Shown here: positions 17,446 through 26,505 of the stretch, in pieces | Layout: every line of letters starts with the position of its first letter | How positions within the stretch are numbered: position 1 is the stretch's first letter | Origin: Aureispira sp045105775 | GTDB taxonomy: Bacteria > Bacteroidota > Bacteroidia > Chitinophagales > Saprospiraceae | Length of the DNA: 50,764 nucleotides | NCBI GenBank assembly: GCA_045105775.1 | Contig: JBGCDW010000029.1 | Coordinates: forward strand, 1-50,764 | Direction: 5' to 3' | Translations under genes and position numbers: made by a program | Notes under the pieces: generated by a model | The model's database searches: none | Seen by the model: the letters and a program-made list of their open reading frames with translations, nothing else | Told to the model about the DNA's origin: nothing

Positions 17446-17692
17446 ATAGTAATAAGAATGATTTAGTATTGGAAAAGGGCAGCTAAAAAAACGGCACTCA
17501 TTTTTGCAGCCTTGCACTAAGGTAAAGATATTATAATGATACCTCAACAGCCGCTCCTTTAAGAAACATTACTATTGTAAGAATCTTTAATTTTTAATCG
17601 AAAAATAAGAGCATATTTCACAAAATGGCTGTACCTTGCTCGGTAATAGCATTTAATAGATTATCTATCTATTACACTTAAATTGAACTTCA

Positions 17693-18961
17693 ATGAAAGC
17701 AACCATCATTAATATAGGAGATGAAATTCTGATTGGTCAAATTGTAAATACCAATGCCAGTTGGATGGCCGATCAACTCAATCAAAGTGGTATTGCTGTA
17801 CAGCAAGTTGTTGTGATAGCTGATACCGAAGAAGCTATTCGTACAGCAGTAGATAACGCACTCGGCCAAACAGATTTAGTACTCGTAACTGGAGGGCTTG
17901 GCCCAACCAAAGATGATGTAACGAAGAAAACACTTGCCGACTATTTTGAAATGGAACTAGCCTATCACGAACCTAGTTTCAAAAACATACAACAGCTCTT
18001 TGCTCAATTTGGGAGAGTGGCAGACGAACGATATAAAGTACAAGCCGAAATGCCTACAGGGGCAACCATTATTATCAACAAAGTAGGAACGGCTTCGGGT
18101 ATGTGGTTTGAACGCGATGGACAAATAGTTGTTTCCATGCCTGGTGTCCCTAGAGAAGTGCATTACCTCTTACAACAAGAAATACTGCCGCGTTTGCTGC
18201 GCCAATACCACTTTCCTACTATTCTGCACCATACTCTTCATACAACAGGCAAAGGGGAAACAGATTTGGCAGAAATACTGCAAGAGTTTGAAGAAAGTCT
18301 TCCTGCCAATATCAAACTAGCTTATCTGCCCAATTCTGCCTTAGGTTTTGTACGTCTGCGCCTTAGTGCTTATGGTGAAGATGCTATGGTACTTGAATCT
18401 CAATTGGAACATTACGTAAGTGAATTAGCTCCTTTGTTGGGTACTTTGATTTTTGGGGAGAATGGAGACACCATAGAACAAGCTGTTGGTAAAGTATTAC
18501 TACAAAAAGGCTACACCTTGGGCACAGCCGAAAGTTGCACAGGAGGAAATATAGCACACAAAATCACTTCTGTTCCTGGTAGTTCTGCTTATTATGAGGG
18601 CAGTGTTGTTGCCTATTCTAATAAAATAAAACAAGAGATGCTTGGCGTACAAACCGCAACGTTAGAAGAACATGGGGCAGTAAGCGAAGAAGTAGTGATT
18701 CAGATGGCAAGAGGCACTCAAGAATTAATGCAAGTAGATTGTGCCATTGCTGTATCAGGTGTAGCGGGCCCTACTGGGGGCAGCCCAGAAAAACCTGTTG
18801 GAACCATTTGGGTAGCGATTGCCACGGGCGAAGAACTCTATACCAAACGCCTACAATTGGGTAAAGATCGTCTACAGAATATCGAACGAACCACCACGAT
18901 TGCTCTAAACTTATTGCGTTTATTTTTGTTGCAAGCATTACCAACTAATAAAGACAATTAG
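17693..18961 (+). CDS. cinA: CinA-like protein (nicotinamide-nucleotide amidohydrolase / competence-damage family)
   Basis: 422 residues with the two usual CinA parts. The N-terminal MoCF-biosynthesis-like domain has IINIGDEILIGQIVNTN and VLVTGGLGPTKDD. The C-terminal amidase-like domain begins near 275 with TLGTAESCTGGNIAHKITS, then GAVSEEVV and VSGVAGPTGGSPEKPVGTIW. The C-terminal domain deamidates NMN in pyridine-nucleotide salvage in characterised homologues, and the N-terminal domain hydrolyses ADP-ribose-type substrates. The start is the ATG directly after ACTTCA; there is no strong ribosome-binding site. No terminator is obvious before the next gene 154 bases on. Confidence 0.95.
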   Translation: MKATIINIGDEILIGQIVNTNASWMADQLNQSGIAVQQVVVIADTEEAIRTAVDNALGQTDLVLVTGGLGPTKDDVTKKTLADYFEMELAYHEPSFKNIQQLFAQFGRVADERYKVQAEMPTGATIIINKVGTASGMWFERDGQIVVSMPGVPREVHYLLQQEILPRLLRQYHFPTILHHTLHTTGKGETDLAEILQEFEESLPANIKLAYLPNSALGFVRLRLSAYGEDAMVLESQLEHYVSELAPLLGTLIFGENGDTIEQAVGKVLLQKGYTLGTAESCTGGNIAHKITSVPGSSAYYEGSVVAYSNKIKQEMLGVQTATLEEHGAVSEEVVIQMARGTQELMQVDCAIAVSGVAGPTGGSPEKPVGTIWVAIATGEELYTKRLQLGKDRLQNIERTTTIALNLLRLFLLQALPTNKDN

Positions 18962-19040
18962 GTCTGTTGTAGTCGTTTAGATTACAACAAAACTTTTGGT
19001 CTAAAAAACCATAAGTTATTGATAGTGAAAAGGTCTGTCT

Positions 19041-19075
19041 TTTGTCATTAAGCTCATACTATTTTTGTACTTTTG
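19041..19075 (+). promoter_or_regulatory. Possible promoter of the 2-oxoacid dehydrogenase E2 gene
   Basis: TTTG at 19041-19044 is followed by two candidate -7 elements, TATTTTTG (19060-19067) and TACTTTTG (19068-19075). Spacings are 15 and 23 bases, so neither is ideal. The E2 start codon is about 40 bases downstream. Confidence 0.4.
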
Positions 19076-19115
19076 CGCTTGAATTAGGATTCTCACACGA
19101 AACAAAGTAATTAAA

Positions 19116-20450
19116 ATGGCTAAGGTTGAATTGATTATGCCCAAATTGGGTGAAAGTGTTATAGAAGCAACTATTCTTAATTGGGAAAAAGAAATAGGCG
19201 ATACTATTGAAATGGATGAAAATGTGGTCGTTATTGCCACAGATAAAGTAGATACAGAAGTTCCATCACCTGTAGAGGGAAAACTCGTAGAGATACTATT
19301 TCAGGAGGGCGATACGGTAGCTATTGGTACAACCATTGCCATTATCGAAACAGATAGTGCGGCCGAAGTACAGGCTTCTCCTGCTGTAGCAGATGCTGCT
19401 CCTGCACAGCCAGTATCGAATGCTGCAACACCAACGGCAATTCCTGCAACAAACTTGGATACGAGTAAGACTAGCCGCTTTTATTCTCCACTTGTCAAGA
19501 GTATTGCCAAAAAAGAAGGCATAGGTTTACAAGAATTGGAGCAAATCCCTGGTACAGGCAAAGATCAGCGTGTAACCAAGGCCGACATGCTCGCTTATCT
19601 AAAAAATAGAGGACAGCAAACCGTAACGCCCAAAGCTGCACCACCAGCCGTGATTGCAACACCAACCCAAACAGGGGCGAATAGAACTAGTGATACCGTG
19701 GCACCCCCACAGTTCAAAACCCCGCCTGTTAATAGAAATGGTAATGTAGAGATCATAGAAATGGATAGAATGCGTCGTCTGATTGCAGACCACATGGTGA
19801 TGTCCAAGCATGTTTCTCCTCATGTTACTTCCTTTGTAGAAGCAGATGTGACCGAACTGTTCAAATGGAGAAGCAAAGTCAAAAAAGAATTCCAAGAACG
19901 TCATGGAGAAAAGATCACCTTTACCCCTATTTTTGTAGAGGCTGTGGTCAAAGCCATTCAAGATTTCCCAATGGTTAATGTGGCGATAGATGGCAATGAA
20001 ATTGTGCGTTACAAGGATATTAATATTGGTATGGCGGCTGCACTGCCTACTGGAAATCTCATTGTACCTGTTATCAAAAATGCCGACATGCTCAATATGA
20101 CAGGCTTGACCAAAACAGTAAATGATTTGGCCAATAGAGCTCGCAACAACCAATTGCGTCCCGATGAAATTCAGGGAGGTACATTTACCCTTACCAACGT
20201 AGGTACCTTTGGGAATGTAATGGGCACACCTATTATCAACCAGCCTCAAGTTGCTATTTTGGCCGTAGGTGCTATTCGCAAAAAACCAGCTGTTCTAGAA
20301 ACAGAGCATGGCGATGTCATTGCTATTCGTCATATGATGTTCTTGTCACTTTCTTATGACCATAGAGTCGTTGATGGTATGTTGGGTGGCTCCTTCCTGC
20401 GTCGCGTAGCTGATTATTTAGAAAATTTTGATGGTAACAGACCTATTTAA
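19116..20450 (+). CDS. Dihydrolipoamide acyltransferase (E2) of a 2-oxoacid dehydrogenase, branched-chain-like
   Basis: 444 residues. The N-terminal lipoyl domain has the lipoylated lysine K44 in IATDKVDTEVPSP. An Ala/Pro/Thr linker follows, then an E3-binding domain near 125-165 (SPLVKSIAKKEGIGLQELEQ, GTGKDQRVTKADML). The catalytic acyltransferase domain ends in SYDHRVVDG with H416 and D420. The enzyme passes an acyl group from E1 to CoA in the cytoplasmic complex. The sequence style (HVSPHVTSFVEADVTEL) is closer to the branched-chain keto-acid form than to the pyruvate form at 26506-27771, but this is a judgement by eye. No E1 or E3 gene is adjacent. A terminator follows. Confidence 0.9.
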   Translation: MAKVELIMPKLGESVIEATILNWEKEIGDTIEMDENVVVIATDKVDTEVPSPVEGKLVEILFQEGDTVAIGTTIAIIETDSAAEVQASPAVADAAPAQPVSNAATPTAIPATNLDTSKTSRFYSPLVKSIAKKEGIGLQELEQIPGTGKDQRVTKADMLAYLKNRGQQTVTPKAAPPAVIATPTQTGANRTSDTVAPPQFKTPPVNRNGNVEIIEMDRMRRLIADHMVMSKHVSPHVTSFVEADVTELFKWRSKVKKEFQERHGEKITFTPIFVEAVVKAIQDFPMVNVAIDGNEIVRYKDINIGMAAALPTGNLIVPVIKNADMLNMTGLTKTVNDLANRARNNQLRPDEIQGGTFTLTNVGTFGNVMGTPIINQPQVAILAVGAIRKKPAVLETEHGDVIAIRHMMFLSLSYDHRVVDGMLGGSFLRRVADYLENFDGNRPI

Positions 20451-20481
20451 AGTTAGTTCGCCTCCTTATATAAATCTTAAA

Positions 20482-20511
20482 AACCTATTGCTATTTGCAA
20501 TAGGTTTTTTT
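20482..20511 (+). terminator. Terminator after the E2 gene
   Basis: A perfect 10-base stem (aacctattgc / gcaataggtt) with a 5-base loop is followed by a T run. It lies 31 bases past the stop. Confidence 0.88.
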
Positions 20512-20518
20512 ACTTTTG
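20494..20518 (+). promoter_or_regulatory. Possible -7 element for the peroxidase-like gene
   Basis: TACTTTTG at 20511-20518 fits TAnnTTTG and directly abuts the terminator T-tract. TTTG at 20494 is only 13 bases upstream, so the -33 element is doubtful. Confidence 0.35.
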
Positions 20519-20647
20519 TAGTTATAAGGATGCAGAAACACCTATTTGTGTTTTCCTTTTTAACCACTACATTAGAACTGGTTCCCCTTCAATTACAACC
20601 ATTCTTGAGTAGTTTTACTATTATCAGACCCTCTATTTTAAGTAACA

Positions 20648-21997
20648 ATGAAAAAAGTATATGGCTTTACAGCCCTAATAACACTGCCTGTATTATTGGG
20701 TGGAGTTGGCTGTCAAATTGATGAAACACAAGACCTAGATCAATTATTAACCCAACAACTAGAAACCTCTTCTTATGGAGTGGGAAGCAGTTATTATAAA
20801 CTTCCAGATAGTGATGATTTTAATAACATTCCACAAGACCCCAACAACCCCATTACTGAAGCAAAAGTCACCCTTGGCAAAGCAGTCTTTCACGAAACAG
20901 CTTTTGCCGTCAATGTAAAATTTGCAGGAAGCATCAAAGCCATCTCTTGTGCTACTTGTCATAATGCCCCCGCAGGCTTTCAAGCAGGTATGGTACAGGG
21001 AATTGCTGATGGAGGTTTGGGTTTTGGTACCAAAGGAGAAGGGCGTATCATTGACCCAGCTTGCCCAATAGACTCTATTGATGTACAACCGATCCGAACG
21101 CCATCATCACTCAATGCTGCCTACCAAAAAGTAATGCGTTGGGCAGGTTCGATGGGGGCAACAGGTTCTAATATAGGAACAGAAAGTCAGTGGACTACTG
21201 GAACTGCCTTTGCTCAAAACCACTTGGGATTTGAAGGTGTAGAAACCCAAAGTATTGTTGGTCTTACAGGGCACCGACAAGAAATGGACTCGGCCGTTAT
21301 ACATGGTACAGCATACAAAGCCCTATTTGATGCCGCTTTCCCTTCCGTTCCTGCAACCGAACGATATACAAAAAAAACAGCAGGTTTGGCTATAGCCGCT
21401 TATTCTAGAACGGTACTTGCCAACCAAGCACCTTTTCAGAAATGGATCAAAGGTGATAAAAATGCGATGACTGCCCAACAGAAACAAGGTGCTTTGTTAT
21501 TTTTTGGTGATGCAGGATGTTATCGTTGTCACAATGGCCCCGCGTTAGCTACAGAAACATTTCATGCAATTGGCACAAAAGACCTATACCAAAATAACAA
21601 CGCTACCATCTACAAAGCTTCTGCTAGTAGTCCAGAAAATTTAGGCAGAGGAGGTTTTACAGGCAAAGCAGCAGATAATTATAAATTCAAAATACCTCAA
21701 TTGTACAATCTGCGTGGTCTACCCCAAGGACATGGCGGTTCGTTTAATTCCGTAAAAGAAATAGTCAAGTATAAAAATCAAGGTATTCCTGAGAATCCCA
21801 ATGTTCCTGCGAGTCAAATTACCCCCATGTTTGCTCCTTTAGGCCTCAGTGAGGAACAAGTCGATCAATTAACAGATTTTATTAATAATGCCTTGTATGA
21901 TGATGACCTAGAGCGTTACGTTCCTAGTAGTTTGCCTACAGGCCAGTGTTTTCCAAATGCAGATACTCAATCTAAGGTAGATTTGGGCTGTCAATAA
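20648..21997 (+). CDS. Di-haem cytochrome c peroxidase/MauG-family lipoprotein
   Basis: 449 residues. The signal peptide ends in a lipobox-like LLGGVGC (C22), so it is probably a periplasmic lipoprotein. There are two haem c attachment sites: C101-ATCH (CATCHNAPAGF) and C291-YRCH (CYRCHNGPALA). The order and about 190-residue separation fit bacterial di-haem peroxidases (CcpA/MauG). Members reduce hydrogen peroxide with electrons from small cytochromes, or oxidise protein side chains; which applies here cannot be told. It is longer than classical CcpA (about 330), with an extended insert between the haems. It stands alone, between the E2 terminator and cysS. Confidence 0.88.
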   Translation: MKKVYGFTALITLPVLLGGVGCQIDETQDLDQLLTQQLETSSYGVGSSYYKLPDSDDFNNIPQDPNNPITEAKVTLGKAVFHETAFAVNVKFAGSIKAISCATCHNAPAGFQAGMVQGIADGGLGFGTKGEGRIIDPACPIDSIDVQPIRTPSSLNAAYQKVMRWAGSMGATGSNIGTESQWTTGTAFAQNHLGFEGVETQSIVGLTGHRQEMDSAVIHGTAYKALFDAAFPSVPATERYTKKTAGLAIAAYSRTVLANQAPFQKWIKGDKNAMTAQQKQGALLFFGDAGCYRCHNGPALATETFHAIGTKDLYQNNNATIYKASASSPENLGRGGFTGKAADNYKFKIPQLYNLRGLPQGHGGSFNSVKEIVKYKNQGIPENPNVPASQITPMFAPLGLSEEQVDQLTDFINNALYDDDLERYVPSSLPTGQCFPNADTQSKVDLGCQ

Positions 21998-22162
21998 AAA
22001 ACTTCCAATCTAATTGAACTATTTTTCTATCCCTTTAGTTGCCTAATTTCTATACAGTTTTTTAGCTTTGTTATTACAGTTATAAAAACTAACTGGAAAA
22101 TTGGAAAGATGTAGCCTTTTTGAAAAGGTTATTGTTATTATTATTCATGAATTTAAAGTACA

Positions 22163-23719
22163 ATGGGAGAAGAATTTAAGCCTAAGTATGCACTCAAAGT
22201 GGTCAACACTTTGACACGTGAAAAACAGCTCTTTGAATCACTAACAACTGGCTATGTCGGTATGTACGTCTGTGGTCCTACTGTTTACAATGAAGTACAC
22301 TTGGGCAATTGTCGTACTTTTTTCTCCTTTGATGTCATTTATAGATACCTACTTTATTTGGGTTACAAAGTGCGTTATGTACGCAACATTACGGATGTAG
22401 GACATCTAGTAGGCGATGTGGATGAAGGGGAAGAGGATAAAATTTCGAAGCAAGCAAGATTGGAACAACTAGAACCAATGGAAATTGTGCAAAAATACAG
22501 CAACCAATTTCACAGGGTGCTAGGCCAACTCAACAACTTGCCACCAAGTATCGAACCACGCGCTACAGGCCATCTTATTGAGCAAATAGAAATGGTGAAA
22601 GATATTATCGCCAATGGCTATGCTTATGAGAAAAATGGCTCTGTTTATTTTGATACACAGAAACTAATCAACGAAGGCAAAGCCATCTATAAATATGGCA
22701 CCTTATCGGGCAAAAAGCAGGATGATTTGCTCACAGAAACAAGAGATGACCTCAAAAACCAAAGTGACAAGCGTCATTCTTCTGATTTTGCCATTTGGGT
22801 CAAAGCTTCTGAGAATCATATTATGCGTTGGCCCTCTCCTTGGTCGGTAGGCTACCCAGGCTGGCATTTAGAATGCTCGGCTATGAGTACCAAATACTTG
22901 GGCAAACGCTTTGATATTCATGGTGGTGGTATGGATTTAGAATTCCCACACCATGAGAATGAAATTGCCCAGAATATTGGTGCTTGCGGCTGCCAGCCTG
23001 TCAAATATTGGTTGCATACCAATATGCTCTTGCTCAATGGCAAAAAAATGAGCAAAAGTGATGGCAATTCGATTACACCTGCTGAGTTGTTTACAGGTAA
23101 TAATGCCTTGCTTTCTAAAGCATACAGTCCTATGGTGTTTCGCTATTTTATGCTTCAAGCACATTATGCTGGCGAATTAAACATCACCGACAAAGGACTT
23201 GCTGCTGCGGAAAAAGGCTACCATCGTTTGATGGATGCCAACCAAACATTGCAAGAGCTCAAGCACAATGGACAGGAAAATGTTGGTGGTGAAGATCAAC
23301 AAATCAATGTTTTGCTTGACAAAGCTTTTGAAGCCATGAATGATGATTTTAATACGGCTGCTGCTATTGGAAAACTCAATGGGGTGGTTGCCAAAATCAA
23401 TTCCCTAGCCAATGGCCGCTTAGATATGAGCACCATCAAAGCCAGTACCTTGGAACGAATGCAAACCGTTTTCAACGAATTGATTGTTGATGTCTTTGGT
23501 CTATTGGATGAGCAAAGTGGAGCAGAAAGCACAGGCACTAGCAACAAAGGTCAACTACTAGATGCGGCCATGCAAGTGGTGTTAGAATTGCGCCAAGAGG
23601 CACGCACCAATAAGGATTGGGCAACCAGTGATTTGATTCGCGACCGTCTCAAAGACGCAGGCATTCAAATCAAAGATTCTAAAGAAGGAGGAGCCTCTTG
23701 GAGCAAAGTTATTTCTTAG
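22163..23719 (+). CDS. cysS: Cysteinyl-tRNA synthetase
   Basis: 518 residues, class I synthetase that charges tRNA-Cys in the cytoplasm. The HIGH-type motif appears as VHLGN (45-49) after CGPTVYN. KMSKS is at 295-299 (KKMSKSDGNSITP). The zinc ligands fit C37, C238 (WHLECSAMS) and H263/E267 (FPHHENEIAQ). A C-terminal DALR-type domain and the tRNA-binding tail with SDLIRDRLKDAGI follow. Length is slightly above the usual 460-490. The start is the ATG at 22163. It is followed by a strong terminator. Confidence 0.97.
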   Translation: MGEEFKPKYALKVVNTLTREKQLFESLTTGYVGMYVCGPTVYNEVHLGNCRTFFSFDVIYRYLLYLGYKVRYVRNITDVGHLVGDVDEGEEDKISKQARLEQLEPMEIVQKYSNQFHRVLGQLNNLPPSIEPRATGHLIEQIEMVKDIIANGYAYEKNGSVYFDTQKLINEGKAIYKYGTLSGKKQDDLLTETRDDLKNQSDKRHSSDFAIWVKASENHIMRWPSPWSVGYPGWHLECSAMSTKYLGKRFDIHGGGMDLEFPHHENEIAQNIGACGCQPVKYWLHTNMLLLNGKKMSKSDGNSITPAELFTGNNALLSKAYSPMVFRYFMLQAHYAGELNITDKGLAAAEKGYHRLMDANQTLQELKHNGQENVGGEDQQINVLLDKAFEAMNDDFNTAAAIGKLNGVVAKINSLANGRLDMSTIKASTLERMQTVFNELIVDVFGLLDEQSGAESTGTSNKGQLLDAAMQVVLELRQEARTNKDWATSDLIRDRLKDAGIQIKDSKEGGASWSKVIS

Positions 23720-23743
23720 CGGCTAAACATACGATTATAGTAA

Positions 23744-23783
23744 AGCGACTTTCTTGAATACATCAAGGAAGTCGCTCTTTTTT
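23744..23783 (+). terminator. Terminator after cysS
   Basis: A 14-base stem with one wobble (agcgactttcttga / tcaaggaagtcgct) ends in CTTTTTT. Confidence 0.88.
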
Positions 23784-23801
23784 GGCAAATAGTAGCATAG
23801 T

Positions 23802-24632
23802 TTACTTCACACGACCTTGATACAAATAATACGTTGTATCGGCAGGATAAGAACGCCCATTGGGATAATCCAATGTTTGCTCTTTTAGGCAAAAGCTATC
23901 ATTTTTCCAATAAATTTGTTGATGAACCCATTCGTTTGAAGCATCTGTTCTATGGCGGTAATAACTCCCAAATCCTCTGGCATTAATCAGTGTGTTATCT
24001 AAATCAAACGTAAGCAAGGATAAGTCGGGAGCCAATAGCATCGGATAACAGGTATACTCTACCAGCATATCCTTAGTATATTGGGTATCTATTAGTGTTC
24101 TAAACGTGGATGGCGGAACAAATTGGATCTTTTGCTGAACGACTTGCAACCTGTACAAACTTCCACTATTGGGCAAAGCAAACCCTCTATTTTTTTTGCC
24201 TCTGTAATTAATGGTGCTACAATTGCCATAAGTGCCACAAGGGGTATTGTATGTTATATAAATAGAATCATAAGTGTTGCCATAACGTACCTCAATAGAG
24301 GTTACGCCATACGTTCCTACACCATCAGCATAGCTAAATACAGTCTGGTTCATAGAATCGATCTTGATTCGGAAGCCCAAAATTGCCAAGGTATCACCAT
24401 CGATGATACAATCGATGGTGGCATCGGCTGTATCTCTCCAACTAGAGTAATTGTTATTAAACGGATCGCTAAACCCTCCACGACGTTCTCGTTGAGCATA
24501 AAAATTACCTCCTAGTTTAGGATTGGCTATAGAATTTTGTGGAACATTGGATGGAATTTCGTCTTTTTGGCAAGCGACTAAGACTAAGATAGTTACACAG
24601 ACAAACAATGCTATTTCTTTTTGTATTTTCAT
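23802..24632 (-). CDS. Lipoprotein of unknown function, paralogue 1 of a tandem triplet
   Basis: 276 residues. The signal peptide ends in a lipobox (VLVAC, C21) followed by QKDE, so it is probably anchored in a membrane leaflet or on the surface. I do not recognise the domain. The predicted mostly beta body shares clear blocks with the next two genes: LGGNFYAQR, DTADATIDCIIDGDTLAILG, FSYADGVG, YDSIYI, LPNSGSLY, LIDTQYTKD, YWKNDSF and the exact end YYLYQGRVK. It has an extra cysteine pair (TPCGTYGNC) shared with paralogue 3. It is the last gene of the triplet, 11 bases behind paralogue 2. Confidence 0.85.
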   Translation of the reverse strand: MKIQKEIALFVCVTILVLVACQKDEIPSNVPQNSIANPKLGGNFYAQRERRGGFSDPFNNNYSSWRDTADATIDCIIDGDTLAILGFRIKIDSMNQTVFSYADGVGTYGVTSIEVRYGNTYDSIYITYNTPCGTYGNCSTINYRGKKNRGFALPNSGSLYRLQVVQQKIQFVPPSTFRTLIDTQYTKDMLVEYTCYPMLLAPDLSLLTFDLDNTLINARGFGSYYRHRTDASNEWVHQQIYWKNDSFCLKEQTLDYPNGRSYPADTTYYLYQGRVK

Positions 24633-24643
24633 GTTGGTTTGTT

Positions 24644-25501
24644 TTATTGTACACGTCCTTGATATAAATAATAATTGGTATCTGCTGGCATACTAGTTCC
24701 ATTGCGATAATTTAGAGCTTGCTCTCTCAAATAAAAACTATCATTTTTCCAGTACACGTGTTGATTTAATAACTCTTCCCTAGATGTATTAAGAGCCTTT
24801 TGCTCCTGTTTATAAAAACTCTCAAAACCTTTAACAAAAAAAGAAACACTATCTAAATCAAATCTAACTTGTGCTAAATCTGGAGCGGAGGAAGTAGCCC
24901 CCCTACTATATTCTACCAACACATCTGTTGTATATTGTGTATCAATAAGCATTGTAGGTACACCTGAAGCATCAAACCTTGTCTCTTGATGATTCACCCG
25001 AAGGTTATAAAATGTTCCACTATTGGGCAATTCTACTTGGCTGCCTCTTGTGCCTTTATAATGAACCACCGTATGTCCACTATATTGGCCAAAAGGTGTG
25101 TGATGTTGTATATAGATAGAATCATAATTATTGATGTATCGAACCTCAATTCCAAGACCTCCAGGCATTCCTAGACGATTGGCGTAGGTAAATACAGTTT
25201 GATTGGCAGAATCTATGGCCAAGTTAAAGCCTAACACTCGTAGCGTATCTCCATCCAATACAGCTTTCACATTTACATCTGCCGTATCTCGAATAGTATA
25301 GCCCAGTATAGCAAAAGGCGGGCTGAACGAACCAGCACTGGTACGATGGGCATAAAAAGTCCCTCCTAAATTAGAATTAATTGTTGGATTGGGAGGTGGA
25401 GGCTGGACTACAGAATCAGGCATATCATCTTTTTGGCAAGCTATGAATGCTAAGGCTAGAGTTAGTAAAACAAGTGTTATTTTGAGTGGTATGATTTTCA
25501 T
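24644..25501 (-). CDS. Lipoprotein of unknown function, paralogue 2 of a tandem triplet
   Basis: 285 residues. The signal peptide is followed by lipobox AFIAC (C22) and QKDD. The body matches paralogues 1 and 3 along its length (LGGTFYAHR, DTADVNVKAVLDGDTLRVLG, DSANQTVFTYA, YDSIYI, LPNSGTFY, DTQYTTDVLVEYS, YWKNDSFYL, YYLYQGRVQ). It has a proline-rich spacer after the lipobox (PPPPNP) and lacks the TPC...NC cysteine pair of the other two, with TPFGQYSGH instead. It is therefore the most divergent copy. No known family is recognised. It is co-directional with its neighbours at 37 and 11 bases, so probably one transcript. Confidence 0.85.
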   Translation of the reverse strand: MKIIPLKITLVLLTLALAFIACQKDDMPDSVVQPPPPNPTINSNLGGTFYAHRTSAGSFSPPFAILGYTIRDTADVNVKAVLDGDTLRVLGFNLAIDSANQTVFTYANRLGMPGGLGIEVRYINNYDSIYIQHHTPFGQYSGHTVVHYKGTRGSQVELPNSGTFYNLRVNHQETRFDASGVPTMLIDTQYTTDVLVEYSRGATSSAPDLAQVRFDLDSVSFFVKGFESFYKQEQKALNTSREELLNQHVYWKNDSFYLREQALNYRNGTSMPADTNYYLYQGRVQ

Positions 25502-25538
25502 GATAATTAGAATTAAGAGTGATGTTTACAATTACTGT

Positions 25539-26360
25539 TTACTTCACACGGCCTTGGTACAAATAGTAAGTAGTATCAGCTGGCACACCCCAGCCATTGG
25601 TATATTCGAGCAATTTTTGCTCTAAGTAAAAACTATCGTTTTTCCAATATACCTTTTGATAAAGCCGTTCAGGCATACCTTCTGTAGTGTGTCGATAATA
25701 ACTTTCAAAACCTTCAAAATTAAATATTGTATTCTCCAAATCAAATTGAACGGTAGCTAAGTCAGGGGCAAGAGGAGGTGTATAGCCAGTACTATGCTGA
25801 ATAATTATATCCTTCGTATATTGGGTGTCGACAAGGGTTACAATAGGCCCTGGAATTATCAATCTAGTTTTTTTGTGATTAACTTGCAATACGTACAAAC
25901 TCCCACTATTCGGCAAGGTAACAGTTCCTCCTCTACTTCCTTTGTAATTAATAGTGCTACAATTATAATTAATACTACAAGGCGTTTTGTACTCAATATA
26001 CATAGAATCATAGTTATTGGTATACTGTACTCTTATAGATGTTACACCAAGACTTCCCATACTATCTGCATAACTAAACACGGTTTGGTTGACAGAATCT
26101 ATTGCTAAACTAAATCCTAATACTTTTAATGTATCTTCATCTAGTGTACAAACCAGCGCAACATCTGCCGTGTCAAACCAATCCCTAGAAGTTACACCAT
26201 AAGGGTCTCTAAAGCTCCCACGTCTTATGCGTTCAACATAAAAATCACCTGCTAAATTAGGGTTTATCATGGGTGCGGGTAAGGGGCATTCTTCTTTCTG
26301 ACAGGCAAATAATGTACAGATGACTATAACCAAAAACAGCACTATTTTTTGAAAAAACAT
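25539..26360 (-). CDS. Lipoprotein of unknown function, paralogue 3 of a tandem triplet
   Basis: The start is set at the ATG at 26360 (MFFQKIVLFLVIVICTLFAC), which begins a proper lipoprotein signal; an in-frame upstream start at 26390 adds ten polar residues. This gives 273 residues. The lipobox is TLFAC (C20) with QKEE after it. The shared blocks are present: LAGDFYVER, DTADVALVCTLDEDTLKVLG, DSVNQTVFSYAD, TPCSINYNCSTINYKG, LPNSGSLYVLQV, DTQYTKDIIIQ, YWKNDSFYL and YYLYQGRVK. It is first in the presumed operon. No function is proposed. Confidence 0.85.
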   Translation of the reverse strand: MFFQKIVLFLVIVICTLFACQKEECPLPAPMINPNLAGDFYVERIRRGSFRDPYGVTSRDWFDTADVALVCTLDEDTLKVLGFSLAIDSVNQTVFSYADSMGSLGVTSIRVQYTNNYDSMYIEYKTPCSINYNCSTINYKGSRGGTVTLPNSGSLYVLQVNHKKTRLIIPGPIVTLVDTQYTKDIIIQHSTGYTPPLAPDLATVQFDLENTIFNFEGFESYYRHTTEGMPERLYQKVYWKNDSFYLEQKLLEYTNGWGVPADTTYYLYQGRVK

Positions 26361-26448
26361 ATCATTGAGTTGTTGTTGATAGGGGATCATCTATAATGAC
26401 TCCCCCCGTTCATTTTTGGTTGTAAAACCATTATATAACTTATAAAAA

Positions 26449-26478
26449 AAGCAACATTCTCTAAAGAGAATGTTGCTT
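26449..26478 (-). terminator. Terminator of pdhC
   Basis: A perfect 14-base stem (aagcaacattctct / agagaatgttgctt) with a 2-base loop is followed on the minus strand by TTTTTTTATA. It lies 28 bases after the pdhC stop. Confidence 0.9.
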
Positions 26479-26505
26479 CAAAATAATATAATATCAAGCT
26501 ATTCG

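Noticed and set aside
19599..20249. 216-codon open frame antisense to the E2 gene
   Set aside because: The composition is rich in His, Cys and Phe with no domain, and it lies fully inside the acyltransferase gene.
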